Shown here: positions 8,790-16,857 of the stretch, piece by piece
How positions within the stretch are numbered: position 1 is the stretch's first letter
How the letters are laid out: each line of letters opens with the position of its first letter
Source: an uncultured Muribaculaceae bacterium
GTDB taxonomy: Bacteria; Bacteroidota; Bacteroidia; Bacteroidales; Muribaculaceae
NCBI GenBank assembly: GCA_905233845.1
Contig: CAJOFH010000004.1
Coordinates: forward strand, 19,312 to 83,311
Length of the DNA: 64,000 bases
Direction of reading: 5' to 3'
The notes under the pieces: generated by a model
What the model was told of the DNA's origin: nothing
The model's input: the letters and a program-made list of their open reading frames with translations, nothing else
The model's database searches: none
Program-made: the position numbers and the translations under genes

Positions 8790-9220
8790 TGTTCAAACAC
8801 GTTTTCCGTCAGCATTGCAAGCGCTTCGTTCTCATTTTGCTCCATAATCTCGCGCTCACCAGGTCCTTTATCGTTGATGCCGCACAGGTGCAGCACACCA
8901 TGTATTATCACGCGCAGCAACTCTCCCTGATAGTCAACTCCCAGCTGCTCAGCATTGGAGCGCACGGTATCAAGCGAAATCACCATGTCACCACTGATGC
9001 GGTGGCTATTGCTATAGTCAAAGGTAATAATGTCGGTGTAGTAGTCATGTTGCAGGAATTGCTTGTTAGTGGCGAGGATATACTCATCGTCACAAAACAC
9101 ATAGGTCAACGCGCCAACACTCTTATCATGCGCACGAGCCACTGCCTCAATCCATCTCTCCACCTTATCGACATCAACACGAGGCATCTCAACATTCTGT
9201 GTCATAAAACAAACTTCCAT
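8786..9220 (-). CDS. ybeY: Endoribonuclease YbeY
   Basis: A 144-aa protein. The zinc-binding H-x3-H-x5-H family motif appears as VIIHGVLHLCGINDKGPGE: HGVLH gives the first two histidines, and the third is replaced by the N-D-K-G-x-G-E context that varies in Bacteroidetes. Upstream ISGDMVISLDTV matches the family's IGDI segment. YbeY matures the 3' end of 16S rRNA and supports ribosome quality control. An alternative ATG six codons in (9205) would remove MEVCF and is equally plausible. It overlaps mnmG by 4 bp. Confidence 0.9.
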   Translation of the reverse strand: MEVCFMTQNVEMPRVDVDKVERWIEAVARAHDKSVGALTYVFCDDEYILATNKQFLQHDYYTDIITFDYSNSHRISGDMVISLDTVRSNAEQLGVDYQGELLRVIIHGVLHLCGINDKGPGEREIMEQNENEALAMLTENVFEQ

Positions 9221-9280
9221 GCATCACCGTTTTAAAAAATGAAATGCAAAGATAATAATAATTATTGACAAATACAAATC

Positions 9281-9958
9281 TTAGGATTTTATGGGCTCAA
9301 TGTTGAGGATTGCCACGGTTGCCACGGCATTTGGGAGGTTTATCAATTTGAATGTGGCACTTGGTATCAACTCTGTTAATGGAATGGCTTCACCGGTCTT
9401 GGTGACTTCAAACGATGGGAAATCATGGGTCAAGCCACGGCCTGTTGCTTTGGCATAGCTCTCTTTCAGGGTCCACAGCTGTGTGAAAAACAATTCTTGC
9501 TCTTCTACACTCTCCATGGCATCAAGCCGCGAAATCTCAGCCTCGCTCATGGTGTAGTTCACAAGGCTGCGACGCAATTTGACAATCTGCTGAACATCAA
9601 CGCCCACTGGAGCATCACACAACGCACATGCCACAAGGGTGCCACTGTGCGACAGGTTGAAATGAAGTTCGGAATGGTTGGCAAACACTGGCTTGCCATG
9701 CTCACCCTCGGCATATTCCATGTCGCGCTCACGCAACCCATGCTCCATAAGCATATCGTCAAGTAGCAGACCAGCACCCGCACTGAGCCACTTGCCGCGC
9801 TCAAAACGATAACGCACAGTCTTGTCACGACGGTAATGAGACAACCGGCACAACGCATCATCTAAAGCCCCAGGAGCTCCAAGACCTTCCACATCAGCAA
9901 TCTTCACCGTGCAATTACGCACGCTAAACTGCCTCAATATTTCAAGACTACGCATCAT
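9281..9958 (-). CDS. 4'-phosphopantetheinyl transferase superfamily protein
   Basis: A 225-aa protein of the Sfp/HetI-type two-lobe family. The signature residues are visible: GVDVQQI (metal-binding Asp) and FTQLWTLKESYAKATGRGL, the WxxKEAxxKxxG block with the catalytic Glu and Lys. HFNLSHSG is the usual segment before the first motif. It transfers phosphopantetheine from CoA to a carrier-protein serine, either the fatty-acid ACP or a secondary-metabolite carrier. It is transcribed divergently from tcdA. The promoter lies so close that transcription would begin about 5 nt before the ATG, so a nearly leaderless mRNA or the second Met (9955) is possible. Confidence 0.88.
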   Translation of the reverse strand: MMRSLEILRQFSVRNCTVKIADVEGLGAPGALDDALCRLSHYRRDKTVRYRFERGKWLSAGAGLLLDDMLMEHGLRERDMEYAEGEHGKPVFANHSELHFNLSHSGTLVACALCDAPVGVDVQQIVKLRRSLVNYTMSEAEISRLDAMESVEEQELFFTQLWTLKESYAKATGRGLTHDFPSFEVTKTGEAIPLTELIPSATFKLINLPNAVATVAILNIEPIKS

Positions 9959-9967
9959 TTATTCATG

Positions 9968-9998
9968 CAAAAGTATAACAATTTGGCGCTATTATCAA
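9968..9998 (-). promoter_or_regulatory. Promoter for phosphopantetheinyl transferase gene
   Basis: On the minus strand, CTTGA is followed by 20 bp and then TACTTTTG (9968-9975), close to the Bacteroidetes consensus. It overlaps the divergent tcdA promoter. Confidence 0.55.
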
Positions 9999-10015
9999 GA
10001 AAAATTGTATCTTTG
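9982..10015 (+). promoter_or_regulatory. Promoter for tcdA
   Basis: TTTG at 9982-9985, a 22-bp spacer, then TATCTTTG at 10008-10015. The start near 10020 gives a leader of about 17 nt to the tcdA ATG. Confidence 0.6.
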
Positions 10016-10036
10016 TGCAAATAATCGTGAGGCGAC

Positions 10037-10780
10037 ATGGGACAAAAGGTAATCAACGATAGGTTTCAGCGCACTGAGATGCTCCTGGGTAAGGAGGCAG
10101 TGGCAGCGCTCGCTGGGTGCCACGTGGCGGTGTTTGGCGTGGGAGGCGTGGGCGGCTATGCCGTCGAGGTGCTGGCACGGAGTGGGGTAGGGGCGATAGA
10201 CCTCTACGACAACGATGTGGTAACTCCCTCCAACATCAACCGACAGATTATCGCCACAACAAGCACCATTGGCCGACATAAGGTGGATGTGGCTGCCGAA
10301 CGTATATGCGACATCAATCCTAACTGCAAAGTGCAGGAATTCAAAATGTTCTATGTCGTGGCGAACGCCGACGAGGTCGATCTCTCGCAATATGACTACG
10401 TGGTCGACTGTATCGATACCGTGAGCGCAAAAATGGAATTGGTGCGCCGATGCACACGGTTGGGAGTACCCATCATTTGCAGTATGGGAGCTGCCAACAA
10501 ACTCGATGCCACAGCGTTCCAAGTTGCCGACATCAGTGAGACCGATGTCGACCCTCTCGCGCGCATCATGCGTAAAAAGCTCCGCAAGGAGGGAATAGAG
10601 CATTTCAAGTGTGTCTTCAGCAAGGAGCAACCTCATGAGTCGCTTGAACCATGTGAAGATGCCGAGCAGACCAAGCGACCCATCCCAGCCAGCAACGCCT
10701 GGGTGCCCGCCGCAGCAGGTTTAGTGCTAGGTGGCGAGGTCGTCCTTGACCTTATTTCTAAACATCAAAAAGACATCTAA
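10037..10780 (+). CDS. tcdA: tRNA threonylcarbamoyladenosine dehydratase
   Basis: A 247-aa E1-like ThiF/MoeB-fold enzyme. The ATP-binding loop is VFGVGGVGGYAVEVLARSGV, followed by the acidic strand IDLYDNDVVTPSNINRQI (with R and N contacts) and VVDCIDTVSAK. The ICSMGAANKLDATAFQ segment separates TcdA/CsdL from ThiF and MoeB, which carry zinc-binding CxxC pairs not seen here. It dehydrates t6A37 in tRNA to the cyclic ct6A form using ATP. It sits 5 bp before the DUF3667 gene, so the two are co-transcribed. Confidence 0.93.
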   Translation: MGQKVINDRFQRTEMLLGKEAVAALAGCHVAVFGVGGVGGYAVEVLARSGVGAIDLYDNDVVTPSNINRQIIATTSTIGRHKVDVAAERICDINPNCKVQEFKMFYVVANADEVDLSQYDYVVDCIDTVSAKMELVRRCTRLGVPIICSMGAANKLDATAFQVADISETDVDPLARIMRKKLRKEGIEHFKCVFSKEQPHESLEPCEDAEQTKRPIPASNAWVPAAAGLVLGGEVVLDLISKHQKDI

Positions 10781-10785
10781 TTCGC

Positions 10786-11748
10786 ATGGGTTTTAAGGAT
10801 AAAATAGAGAAATTCCGCCAGTGGCAACGCGAACCCTTGGATTATTCCTATAGTAAGGATGATGTGCACCATTGCCAATGCTGTGGTGAGGACTACAATG
10901 GCAATTTCTGCCCTGCTTGTGGACAGCGAGCCACTCTTGGACGCATCAATTGGAACTCGGTTAGAGTAGGCATCATGGACTTGTGGGGAATGGGCGGCCG
11001 CTCACTGCCACGCACACTCTGGCACCTTCTGTTGCGCCCCGGCTATCTCATTGGTGACTATATAAGTGGCAAGCGCCAGGTAAGCTTCCCTCCTGTGAAG
11101 ATGCTGGTGATTGTAGCTCTTGTGGTGTTCTTAATTGTTAATTGGACCGATCCTACCTTTTTTCAAGACACAACACAAGGAGCAGTTACTGATGGTATGA
11201 GCGCCCATGAGAAATCTAGTTATTACTTTGTTCTTTTTTTCGAAAAACTACAAAAACATATTGATTGGATGGCATTGTTGTTTCTCTCGTTTCTTATCTA
11301 TCCAACTTGGGTAACCTTCCATTACGCTCCTCGTCACGACCACCACACCCTACCTCAAGGTTTCTTTATTCAAGTATTCAACAGCACGATTGTGCTTATT
11401 ATCATTCTTTTTCTTGGTTTCTGTGATTCTATTTTACCCTCTGAAAATATAACTAGTACTATATTCTGTATTGTTGTTTTTCTTCAATTGTTGCGCACCT
11501 ATCAGCAACTGTTTGGTTATAATTGGTGGAGCACAATATGGCGACTACTGGTTGTGATTATGGCTGGTGTTGTAATGATTGTTGCAGGTGTGGTCTTATC
11601 GGGTTTCGTGATGTTTGCACTATTTGGCGATATGGATAGTTCTTTAAGAAATGGTTTTAAATTCATATTATTAATTATCGTCGCAATGATTCTACTCGTT
11701 GGCAGTCACTTGATAAATAAGAGAACTAGTAAGAGAGGGGACAGTTGA
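10786..11748 (+). CDS. DUF3667 zinc-ribbon membrane protein
   Basis: A 320-aa protein. A four-cysteine zinc ribbon (CQCCGEDYNGNFCPACGQR) lies at about residues 30-50. The DUF3667 core follows, WHLLLRPGYLIGDYISGKRQ, leading into a conserved first helix. About six hydrophobic helices lie between residues 100 and 315. The function of DUF3667 proteins is not established. The family is widespread in Bacteroidetes, usually as single genes. The first third has the GC-rich codon use of the neighbours, while the membrane part is markedly AT-richer. The gene ends next to a minisatellite between it and the convergent aroK. Confidence 0.85.
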   Translation: MGFKDKIEKFRQWQREPLDYSYSKDDVHHCQCCGEDYNGNFCPACGQRATLGRINWNSVRVGIMDLWGMGGRSLPRTLWHLLLRPGYLIGDYISGKRQVSFPPVKMLVIVALVVFLIVNWTDPTFFQDTTQGAVTDGMSAHEKSSYYFVLFFEKLQKHIDWMALLFLSFLIYPTWVTFHYAPRHDHHTLPQGFFIQVFNSTIVLIIILFLGFCDSILPSENITSTIFCIVVFLQLLRTYQQLFGYNWWSTIWRLLVVIMAGVVMIVAGVVLSGFVMFALFGDMDSSLRNGFKFILLIIVAMILLVGSHLINKRTSKRGDS

Positions 11749-11757
11749 GAGTCCTTA

Positions 11758-11846
11758 TCTCCTTTGATTCCTTTATTTCCTTTATTTCCTTTATTTCCTT
11801 TATCTCCTTTAACTCATTTAATTCCTTTCACTCCTTCATCCCCTTT
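11758..11846. repeat. Imperfect 9-bp minisatellite (TCCTTTATT type)
   Basis: About nine copies of a TCCTTTATT/TCCTTTAAC-type unit between the convergent DUF3667 and aroK genes. Its right end overlaps the last codons of aroK, so the C-terminus KGMKE is read from repeat sequence. The same unit recurs between ftsY and rimO (56245-56335). Confidence 0.8.
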
Positions 11847-12376
11847 AAAATAACTGCAAGTCGCTGCGCGCTGTCCTTGATTTCTTCCTCGCTCTCGAGA
11901 TAGGTGGAGTCAAACTGCAACTGCGCTTTCTTGTAGTATTTGCTCCTTGCCTTAAGGCCTTTTTTTACCGATTCCTTTATTTCCTCGTCGCTCATATTGT
12001 TGAGCAGCGGACGCTTGATGCGCTGCTCGGGAAGCACCAACCGTGATGTCATCCGCTCCACGCTCGTGCGCAGCCACACCGTGATGCCTACACTATTCAT
12101 CAGTTCCATATTCCCTGCTTGCAGCGGGGTGCCGCCACCACACGCCACAATCGTGTCGCCACCACAGGCAGCAACCTCCTCAAGAGCCGCCCGCTCCAAC
12201 AGACGAAAATGCGCCTCACCACTAGTCATGAAAATCTCCTTCGCTGTCATCCCCTCCTTTTCCTCTATATAGTAATCCAAATCCACAAAACGCCAACCAA
12301 GCAACCGCGCCAGCGGCTCCCCAAGAGTCGTCTTTCCACAACCCATATACCCTATCAAAAACACCGTCATCATCAT
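11828..12376 (-). CDS. aroK: Shikimate kinase
   Basis: A 182-aa P-loop kinase. The Walker A motif is GYMGCGKTTLG; FVDLDYYIEEKEGMTAKEIF carries the shikimate-contacting DxD region; ACGGGTPL is the family's GGG loop; and RIKRPLL is the lid arginine segment. It phosphorylates shikimate with ATP in chorismate synthesis. The N-terminus has three candidate Met codons (12376, 12373, 12370). The last five codons lie in the adjoining minisatellite, so C-terminal length may vary between strains. Confidence 0.93.
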   Translation of the reverse strand: MMMTVFLIGYMGCGKTTLGEPLARLLGWRFVDLDYYIEEKEGMTAKEIFMTSGEAHFRLLERAALEEVAACGGDTIVACGGGTPLQAGNMELMNSVGITVWLRTSVERMTSRLVLPEQRIKRPLLNNMSDEEIKESVKKGLKARSKYYKKAQLQFDSTYLESEEEIKDSAQRLAVILKGMKE

Positions 12377-12771
12377 TAATGACTCTTAAGAGGTCCCCCG
12401 TATCGCGGTGAGAAGTATAAATATCTTGCGCATAATTATGTTTTTAATAATGCAAAGTTACTGTTTTTTCTGACACAGCAAGCATTTCCAGTGAAAATGT
12501 TGTCTTTTATTGAGTGGATGTGGTGTTGTAGTTTTGTGAAAAAAATTTGCTTCTGTCGACGACGGTTCGCCAATGTTCAAGCGAGCTTGACGTTACCCTC
12601 GCTCAATCGCAGATTTCTATAAGGGAACACTGCTCAACGGCGTACAAATCCGACAGTTGAGGTACGTTTGCCTATTCGAAAAAAATGGTATGGAATTTTT
12701 TATAATATAAACCTCTATTTGATAAAAACAAACTATCTTTGCAGTAGTATATTAACCAATATTGTATTGAT
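12377..12771. other. Intergenic region with promoter only
   Basis: 395 bp between the divergent aroK and lipoprotein genes. The right end is AT-rich and carries a TATCTTTG -7 element. The middle (about 12550-12660) is GC-richer but holds no credible frame, RNA gene or repeat that I can recognise. Confidence 0.5.
12734..12741 (+). promoter_or_regulatory. -7 element (TATCTTTG) for lipoprotein gene
   Basis: An exact TAnnTTTG match about 30 bp before the ATG. A TTTG at 12718-12721 is too close (12 bp) to be the standard -33 box. Confidence 0.5.
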
Positions 12772-13806
12772 ATGAGAAAGAACCTTCTTAGCTTTATTGC
12801 ATTAATCGCCGTGTTGGTATTCATTCCATCATGCAAGGATTCAAGTGATGAACCAGAATTTCCAGATAAAGATAAAAAATCCTTTGCTTTTTTCTTTTTC
12901 CCATTTCTTAATGATGGTGGGGTACACTTTACTTCTGGTTTTGATGATTACGATTGTGTTAATCCTTATATTGTCAAACCAGATTGTTTCGAGATAATAG
13001 ACGGCAAATGGTACGCTTTGGAATATAACGCATATATTTCGGGGGGCACCGATGTAAACTTGCTTGTGAATGGAGAGAAGAAATCCACAATATTGAGTAA
13101 TTGCTCCGCAGTGATAAATGCGGTTACCTATCAAGAAGATGGACGCTTCAAAGCCTATATTTTCTATTATGATGCCGATGATAATTACCATGGTATCTTA
13201 TATGATAATGGCGAGATAAAGCAGATAGACGGATTGACCGATTTTGAACGTATATTATTTCTAAAAGTAATTAATAACGATGTATATATAGTTTGGAACT
13301 TTGATGTCCAAGACGTTTATGAAATAGGCAATATCGTTATTACCAAGAATGGCACCCCCGTTGAACAGAACATAAAGTTGCCAAAAAACTCACATGTTAA
13401 GTATTTCCAAGATTTGTGTGTCGAGGGTTCAACAATTTACACATTCTTTACTTTGGTATTAGATGGATATCAAAATCAAGCTTATTATGCTAAGGACAAT
13501 AAACTTGTAAAGATGACAGGACTTCATACTGTAAGTTACGCTCAAGTTGTTGACGGCATAGTTTATGGTTTGGGTACAGTATACGAGGAAGGCCAGTACT
13601 GTTGCTTTTGGAAAGATGGGGATGCCACAAGAATCATGCCCGAGTCAGCACCAGTGTCGCCACGTGGTCTAGTGGTGGAAAATGGTGACGTTTACTATTT
13701 TGTGACAAATTATGCTTTGGAACCTGATGTATCAATCCTTTTCAAGAATGGAAAAGAATACTACCGACTTGATGGTGAATGTTCGGGTTTTAGACTTCTC
13801 GATTAA
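12772..13806 (+). CDS. Putative beta-propeller-like lipoprotein
   Basis: A 344-aa protein. The N-terminus is a lipoprotein signal (hydrophobic core, then IPSCKD), so it is probably lipidated on Cys21 and placed in the inner or outer membrane. Short repeated phrases such as NNDVYIVWN, GSTIYTFF, DGIVYGLG and NGDVYYFV occur about every 45-60 residues, the pattern of propeller blades or kelch-like repeats. A run of phenylalanines (FAFFFFPF) follows the linker. I do not recognise a specific family and propose no ligand. It stands alone, with its own -7 element upstream and the RNase H promoter just downstream. Confidence 0.7.
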   Translation: MRKNLLSFIALIAVLVFIPSCKDSSDEPEFPDKDKKSFAFFFFPFLNDGGVHFTSGFDDYDCVNPYIVKPDCFEIIDGKWYALEYNAYISGGTDVNLLVNGEKKSTILSNCSAVINAVTYQEDGRFKAYIFYYDADDNYHGILYDNGEIKQIDGLTDFERILFLKVINNDVYIVWNFDVQDVYEIGNIVITKNGTPVEQNIKLPKNSHVKYFQDLCVEGSTIYTFFTLVLDGYQNQAYYAKDNKLVKMTGLHTVSYAQVVDGIVYGLGTVYEEGQYCCFWKDGDATRIMPESAPVSPRGLVVENGDVYYFVTNYALEPDVSILFKNGKEYYRLDGECSGFRLLD

Positions 13807-13827
13807 GTAAGAAACTTCGTCTTTGAT

Positions 13828-13858
13828 TTTGCAATTATCTCGTCTTGCACTATCTTTG
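13828..13858 (+). promoter_or_regulatory. Promoter for RNase H gene
   Basis: TTTG (13828-13831), 19 bp, TATCTTTG (13851-13858): an exact consensus promoter. The predicted start (about 13863) lies just after ATG 13861, so translation probably begins at ATG 13879. Confidence 0.75.
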
Positions 13859-13878
13859 CGATGAAAAAGCAAGAAACT

Positions 13879-14535
13879 ATGTCGAGCAATAAGAGAAAAT
13901 GGTATGTCGTGTGGATTGGCGCTGAGCCTGGAGTGTGCGACACGTGGACCGAATGCCAACTTCGCACTAAGGGCTATCCTGGGGCACGTTACAAGAGCTT
14001 CGACAACCAGCAGGATGCAATCGAGGCATGGCGCAACGGATATGAGGAGGAGGCACGCAAAGTGCTGCGCGCCATCGCCAATGCACCTCGTCGCAAGGAC
14101 GAGGTGGACTACACGCTCATCCCCGAAATTATTCCCGGCAGCTGGGCAGTGGATGCCGCCTGCAGCAAGAATCCCGGCGCTATGGAATATCGCGGAGTGG
14201 ACGTCTATACTGGTGCACAGATTTTCCATCAAGGACCATACCAGCAGGGTACAAACAACATAGGCGAATTCCTCGCCATCGTACATGCCCTCGCGTTGCT
14301 CTACAACCGCGGTGACTCGACCACCGCCATCTACAGCGACAGCCGCACAGCACAAATATGGGTCCGCAAGCGCAAATGCGGCACCAAACTTGAGCGTACT
14401 CCTCAAAACGCCCGTCTGCTCGACATCGTGGCGCGTGCCGAGCAATGGTTACAAACCCACACCTACCAGAACCCTATCTACAAGTGGCAGACCGAGAAAT
14501 GGGGCGAAATCCCCGCCGACTTCGGCCGAAAGTAA
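13879..14535 (+). CDS. Ribonuclease H with N-terminal viroplasmin (Cauli_VI) domain
   Basis: Residues 5-50 form the small RNA/DNA-hybrid-binding domain of eukaryote-type RNase H1 (KWYVVWIGAEPGVCDTWTEC, with YKSFDNQQDAIEAW). The catalytic domain follows from about 90 (SWAVDAACSKNPGAMEYRGV, TNNIGEFLAIVHAL, YSDSRTAQIWV), supplying the D-E-D residues. It removes RNA from RNA/DNA hybrids such as R-loops and Okazaki primers. An in-frame ATG at 13861 would add MKKQET, but the promoter places the transcript start after it. The Fic gene begins 27 bp downstream and may be co-transcribed. Confidence 0.93.
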   Translation: MSSNKRKWYVVWIGAEPGVCDTWTECQLRTKGYPGARYKSFDNQQDAIEAWRNGYEEEARKVLRAIANAPRRKDEVDYTLIPEIIPGSWAVDAACSKNPGAMEYRGVDVYTGAQIFHQGPYQQGTNNIGEFLAIVHALALLYNRGDSTTAIYSDSRTAQIWVRKRKCGTKLERTPQNARLLDIVARAEQWLQTHTYQNPIYKWQTEKWGEIPADFGRK

Positions 14536-14561
14536 GAAATCTTAAACCCTAAATAAATAGT

Positions 14562-15344
14562 ATGTTCCAAAAAGAGATAAAGCATTATGAGCAGGTGCGT
14601 GCCCAATATGAGCAGCAAATAACCACTAAAATGTCAAGCAAGGACCTTCTCGACTGGCACGAAGTGCTCTTCTCGTGCCACTCCTGCGCAATTGAGGGCA
14701 ACTCCTTTACCCTCGACGACACGCGTTTGCTGCAAGAGAAAGGCCTTGGGATGGTACCTGTGGGGCGCTCACTGCTTGAATGTACCGAGATTGCCGACCA
14801 TTTCAGGGCTTTCCGTTTCATTACGTCTCATCTTGATGATCCGTTCGATGAGAATCTCTTGAAAGAGACTAATCGCTTGGTAACCCAAAACACTCTTGCC
14901 TACCGTGTTCCCGATGCCGTGCCTGGCGAATACACTACCTGCGACATGGCGGCTGGCGATACTCTCTTTGGTGACCACAATAAACTGATAGCACGAGTGC
15001 CAAGCCTTATGGAATCAACAGCCAAAACCTTAGATGGCGATATACACCCTGTGATTGTGGCTGCACGTTTCCATGGCTTCTTTGAATACCTACACCCATT
15101 CCGCGACGGCAATGGCCGCACTGGTCGCCTGCTCTCAAACTGGATTCTGCTTCATTGCGGTCATCCGCTCATTATCATCGACATAAAAGACCGTGCAGCC
15201 TATATCGACGCCTTGAAAAAGATTCGCAGCGAAGGCACCGATGAGTACCTTATTGCATTCTTCTTTGCCGCAGCCACAACTCGCATGGAAAATGAGTTGG
15301 CCCAAAAACATCGCAATACTCATCTAGGTCCATTCCTGTTCTAG
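14562..15344 (+). CDS. Fic family protein (first of two paralogues)
   Basis: A 260-aa protein with the complete Fic active site HPFRDGNGRTGR at about 178-189 (catalytic His, anion-binding loop). Fic proteins usually transfer AMP from ATP to a hydroxyl side chain of a target protein. Near residue 41 it carries SCAIEGN, the (S/T)xxxE(G/N) inhibitory helix of class II Fic enzymes, placed N-terminal to the core, so activity is probably self-restrained. The C-terminus is helical with no recognised DNA-binding domain. No antitoxin-like partner lies beside it. A second copy of about 85% protein identity lies 1.5 kb downstream, on the other side of the cysteine desulfidase gene. Confidence 0.92.
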   Translation: MFQKEIKHYEQVRAQYEQQITTKMSSKDLLDWHEVLFSCHSCAIEGNSFTLDDTRLLQEKGLGMVPVGRSLLECTEIADHFRAFRFITSHLDDPFDENLLKETNRLVTQNTLAYRVPDAVPGEYTTCDMAAGDTLFGDHNKLIARVPSLMESTAKTLDGDIHPVIVAARFHGFFEYLHPFRDGNGRTGRLLSNWILLHCGHPLIIIDIKDRAAYIDALKKIRSEGTDEYLIAFFFAAATTRMENELAQKHRNTHLGPFLF

Positions 15345-15425
15345 CGACTTGATATCTTCCCTAAGAAAAATCTCAAATATGAGATTTCGATGGCACGTTA
15401 TGGCCCATAATACACCAAAATTCAT

Positions 15426-15433
15426 TATCTTTG
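15426..15433 (+). promoter_or_regulatory. -7 element (TATCTTTG) before the L-cysteine desulfidase homologue
   Basis: An exact TAnnTTTG match 44 bp before the GTG start, following the Fic gene by about 80 bp. A clear TTTG at -33 is not seen. Confidence 0.55.
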
Positions 15434-15477
15434 CCGTCATAAACCATAAACCACATTTTTCTTAGAATTTATCTATT

Positions 15478-16785
15478 GTGACAACCGAAGAACAAAAAGA
15501 AATCATCGCGCTCATTAAGCAACAAGTGGTGCCAGCCATTGGATGCACCGAGCCGATTGCTGTGGCACTCTGCGTCGCCAAGGCAACAGAACTGTTGGGG
15601 CAGATTCCCGACAAAGTGGAAGTGCGACTCAGCGCCAACATACTCAAAAATGCCATGGGCGTGGGAATCCCCGGAACGGGAATGATAGGACTGCCTATCG
15701 CCGTTGCATTAGGAGCAATTATAGGCAAGCCCGAGAAGGAGCTGGAGGTGCTATGCGATTGCAATAAGCAGGCGGTAGAGCGTGGCAAGCAGTATATTGC
15801 CGAGGATAGAATCCATATCTCGCTCGAGGAGAACGACCCCGACAAACTCTATATCAATGTCATCGTGACCGCCGACGGGCACGAAGCGGAGGCGCGCATC
15901 AAGACGCACCACACCCACTTTGTGCTCCTGCGCAAGGACAATGAGGTGCTCTCCGATAACGACAAACCCTCTTGCCAGTGCGACTCAATGGAGGGTGCCG
16001 AAGAGCCTAAACTGACCCTACGAAAGGTATATGACTTTGCAATGGAGACCGACCTTGATGACCTGCGCTTCATCCTTGAGGCGAAACGACTCAACGAGGC
16101 CGCCGCTCAGAGTGGACTCCGCGAGAACTACGGTCACCAGTTGGGTAAGACCATGCAGTCGCCATTGGGACGAGGTATCATGGGCGACAGCATTTTCTCA
16201 AAGGTGCTCTCGGTTACCAGCTGTGCCTGCGATGCACGCATGGCGGGTGCCATGGTGCCCGTGATGAGCAATTCGGGCTCGGGAAACCAGGGCATATGTG
16301 CAACAATGCCAGTCGTGGTCTTTGCCGAGGAGAACCATAACACCGAGGAAGAGACCATAAGAGCGCTCATCATCTCAAACCTTACCGCCATCTACATCAA
16401 GCAGACACTGGGAGCGCTTTCAGCGTTGTGCGGATGCGTCGTGGCGTCGACAGGCAGCAGTTGCGGCATCACCTATCTCATGGGAGGCACCTATGAGCAA
16501 ATATGCTACTCGGTCAAGAACATGATTGCCAATCTAACCGGCATGATTTGTGATGGCGCAAAGCCCTCGTGCACGCTCAAGCTCACCAGCGGTGTAAGTA
16601 CTGCTATGCTCAGCGCCATGCTCGCCATGCAGCACAAGTATGTGTCTTCGCAGGAGGGAATCATCGACGACGATGTGGACCAGAGCATCCACAACCTCAC
16701 CGCCATAGGCAGCAAGGGAATGGATGTGACCGACCGCTTCGTCCTCGACATCATGACCCACAAAACCAACGTGAAAAATTCATAA
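15478..16785 (+). CDS. L-cysteine desulfidase / L-serine dehydratase alpha-like protein (UPF0597)
   Basis: A 435-aa protein beginning at a GTG codon. It matches the CyuA/YhaM family: VVPAIGCTEPIAVALCVAKA at the N-terminus, PGTGMIGLPIAVALGAIIG, SNSGSGNQGICATMPV in the middle, and cysteine-bearing segments CGCVVASTGSSCG and CDGAKPSC that fit 4Fe-4S ligands. Characterised relatives degrade L-cysteine to pyruvate, ammonia and sulfide under anaerobic conditions, which suits a gut anaerobe. It carries its own -7 element. Nearly identical Fic genes flank it on both sides in the same orientation, suggesting that the duplication arose around it. Confidence 0.9.
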   Translation: MTTEEQKEIIALIKQQVVPAIGCTEPIAVALCVAKATELLGQIPDKVEVRLSANILKNAMGVGIPGTGMIGLPIAVALGAIIGKPEKELEVLCDCNKQAVERGKQYIAEDRIHISLEENDPDKLYINVIVTADGHEAEARIKTHHTHFVLLRKDNEVLSDNDKPSCQCDSMEGAEEPKLTLRKVYDFAMETDLDDLRFILEAKRLNEAAAQSGLRENYGHQLGKTMQSPLGRGIMGDSIFSKVLSVTSCACDARMAGAMVPVMSNSGSGNQGICATMPVVVFAEENHNTEEETIRALIISNLTAIYIKQTLGALSALCGCVVASTGSSCGITYLMGGTYEQICYSVKNMIANLTGMICDGAKPSCTLKLTSGVSTAMLSAMLAMQHKYVSSQEGIIDDDVDQSIHNLTAIGSKGMDVTDRFVLDIMTHKTNVKNS

Positions 16786-16857
16786 TAATTTTTCTATAAA
16801 AAAAGAGTTACAAGCATATCGTGCAGCTATTGTGTGGATTTCAAGACTTATAATCTA

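Noticed and set aside
13732..14445. 237-codon frame antisense to RNase H
   Set aside because: RNase H motifs and a perfect promoter support the plus strand; the minus frame is Cys/Ala-rich shadow sequence.
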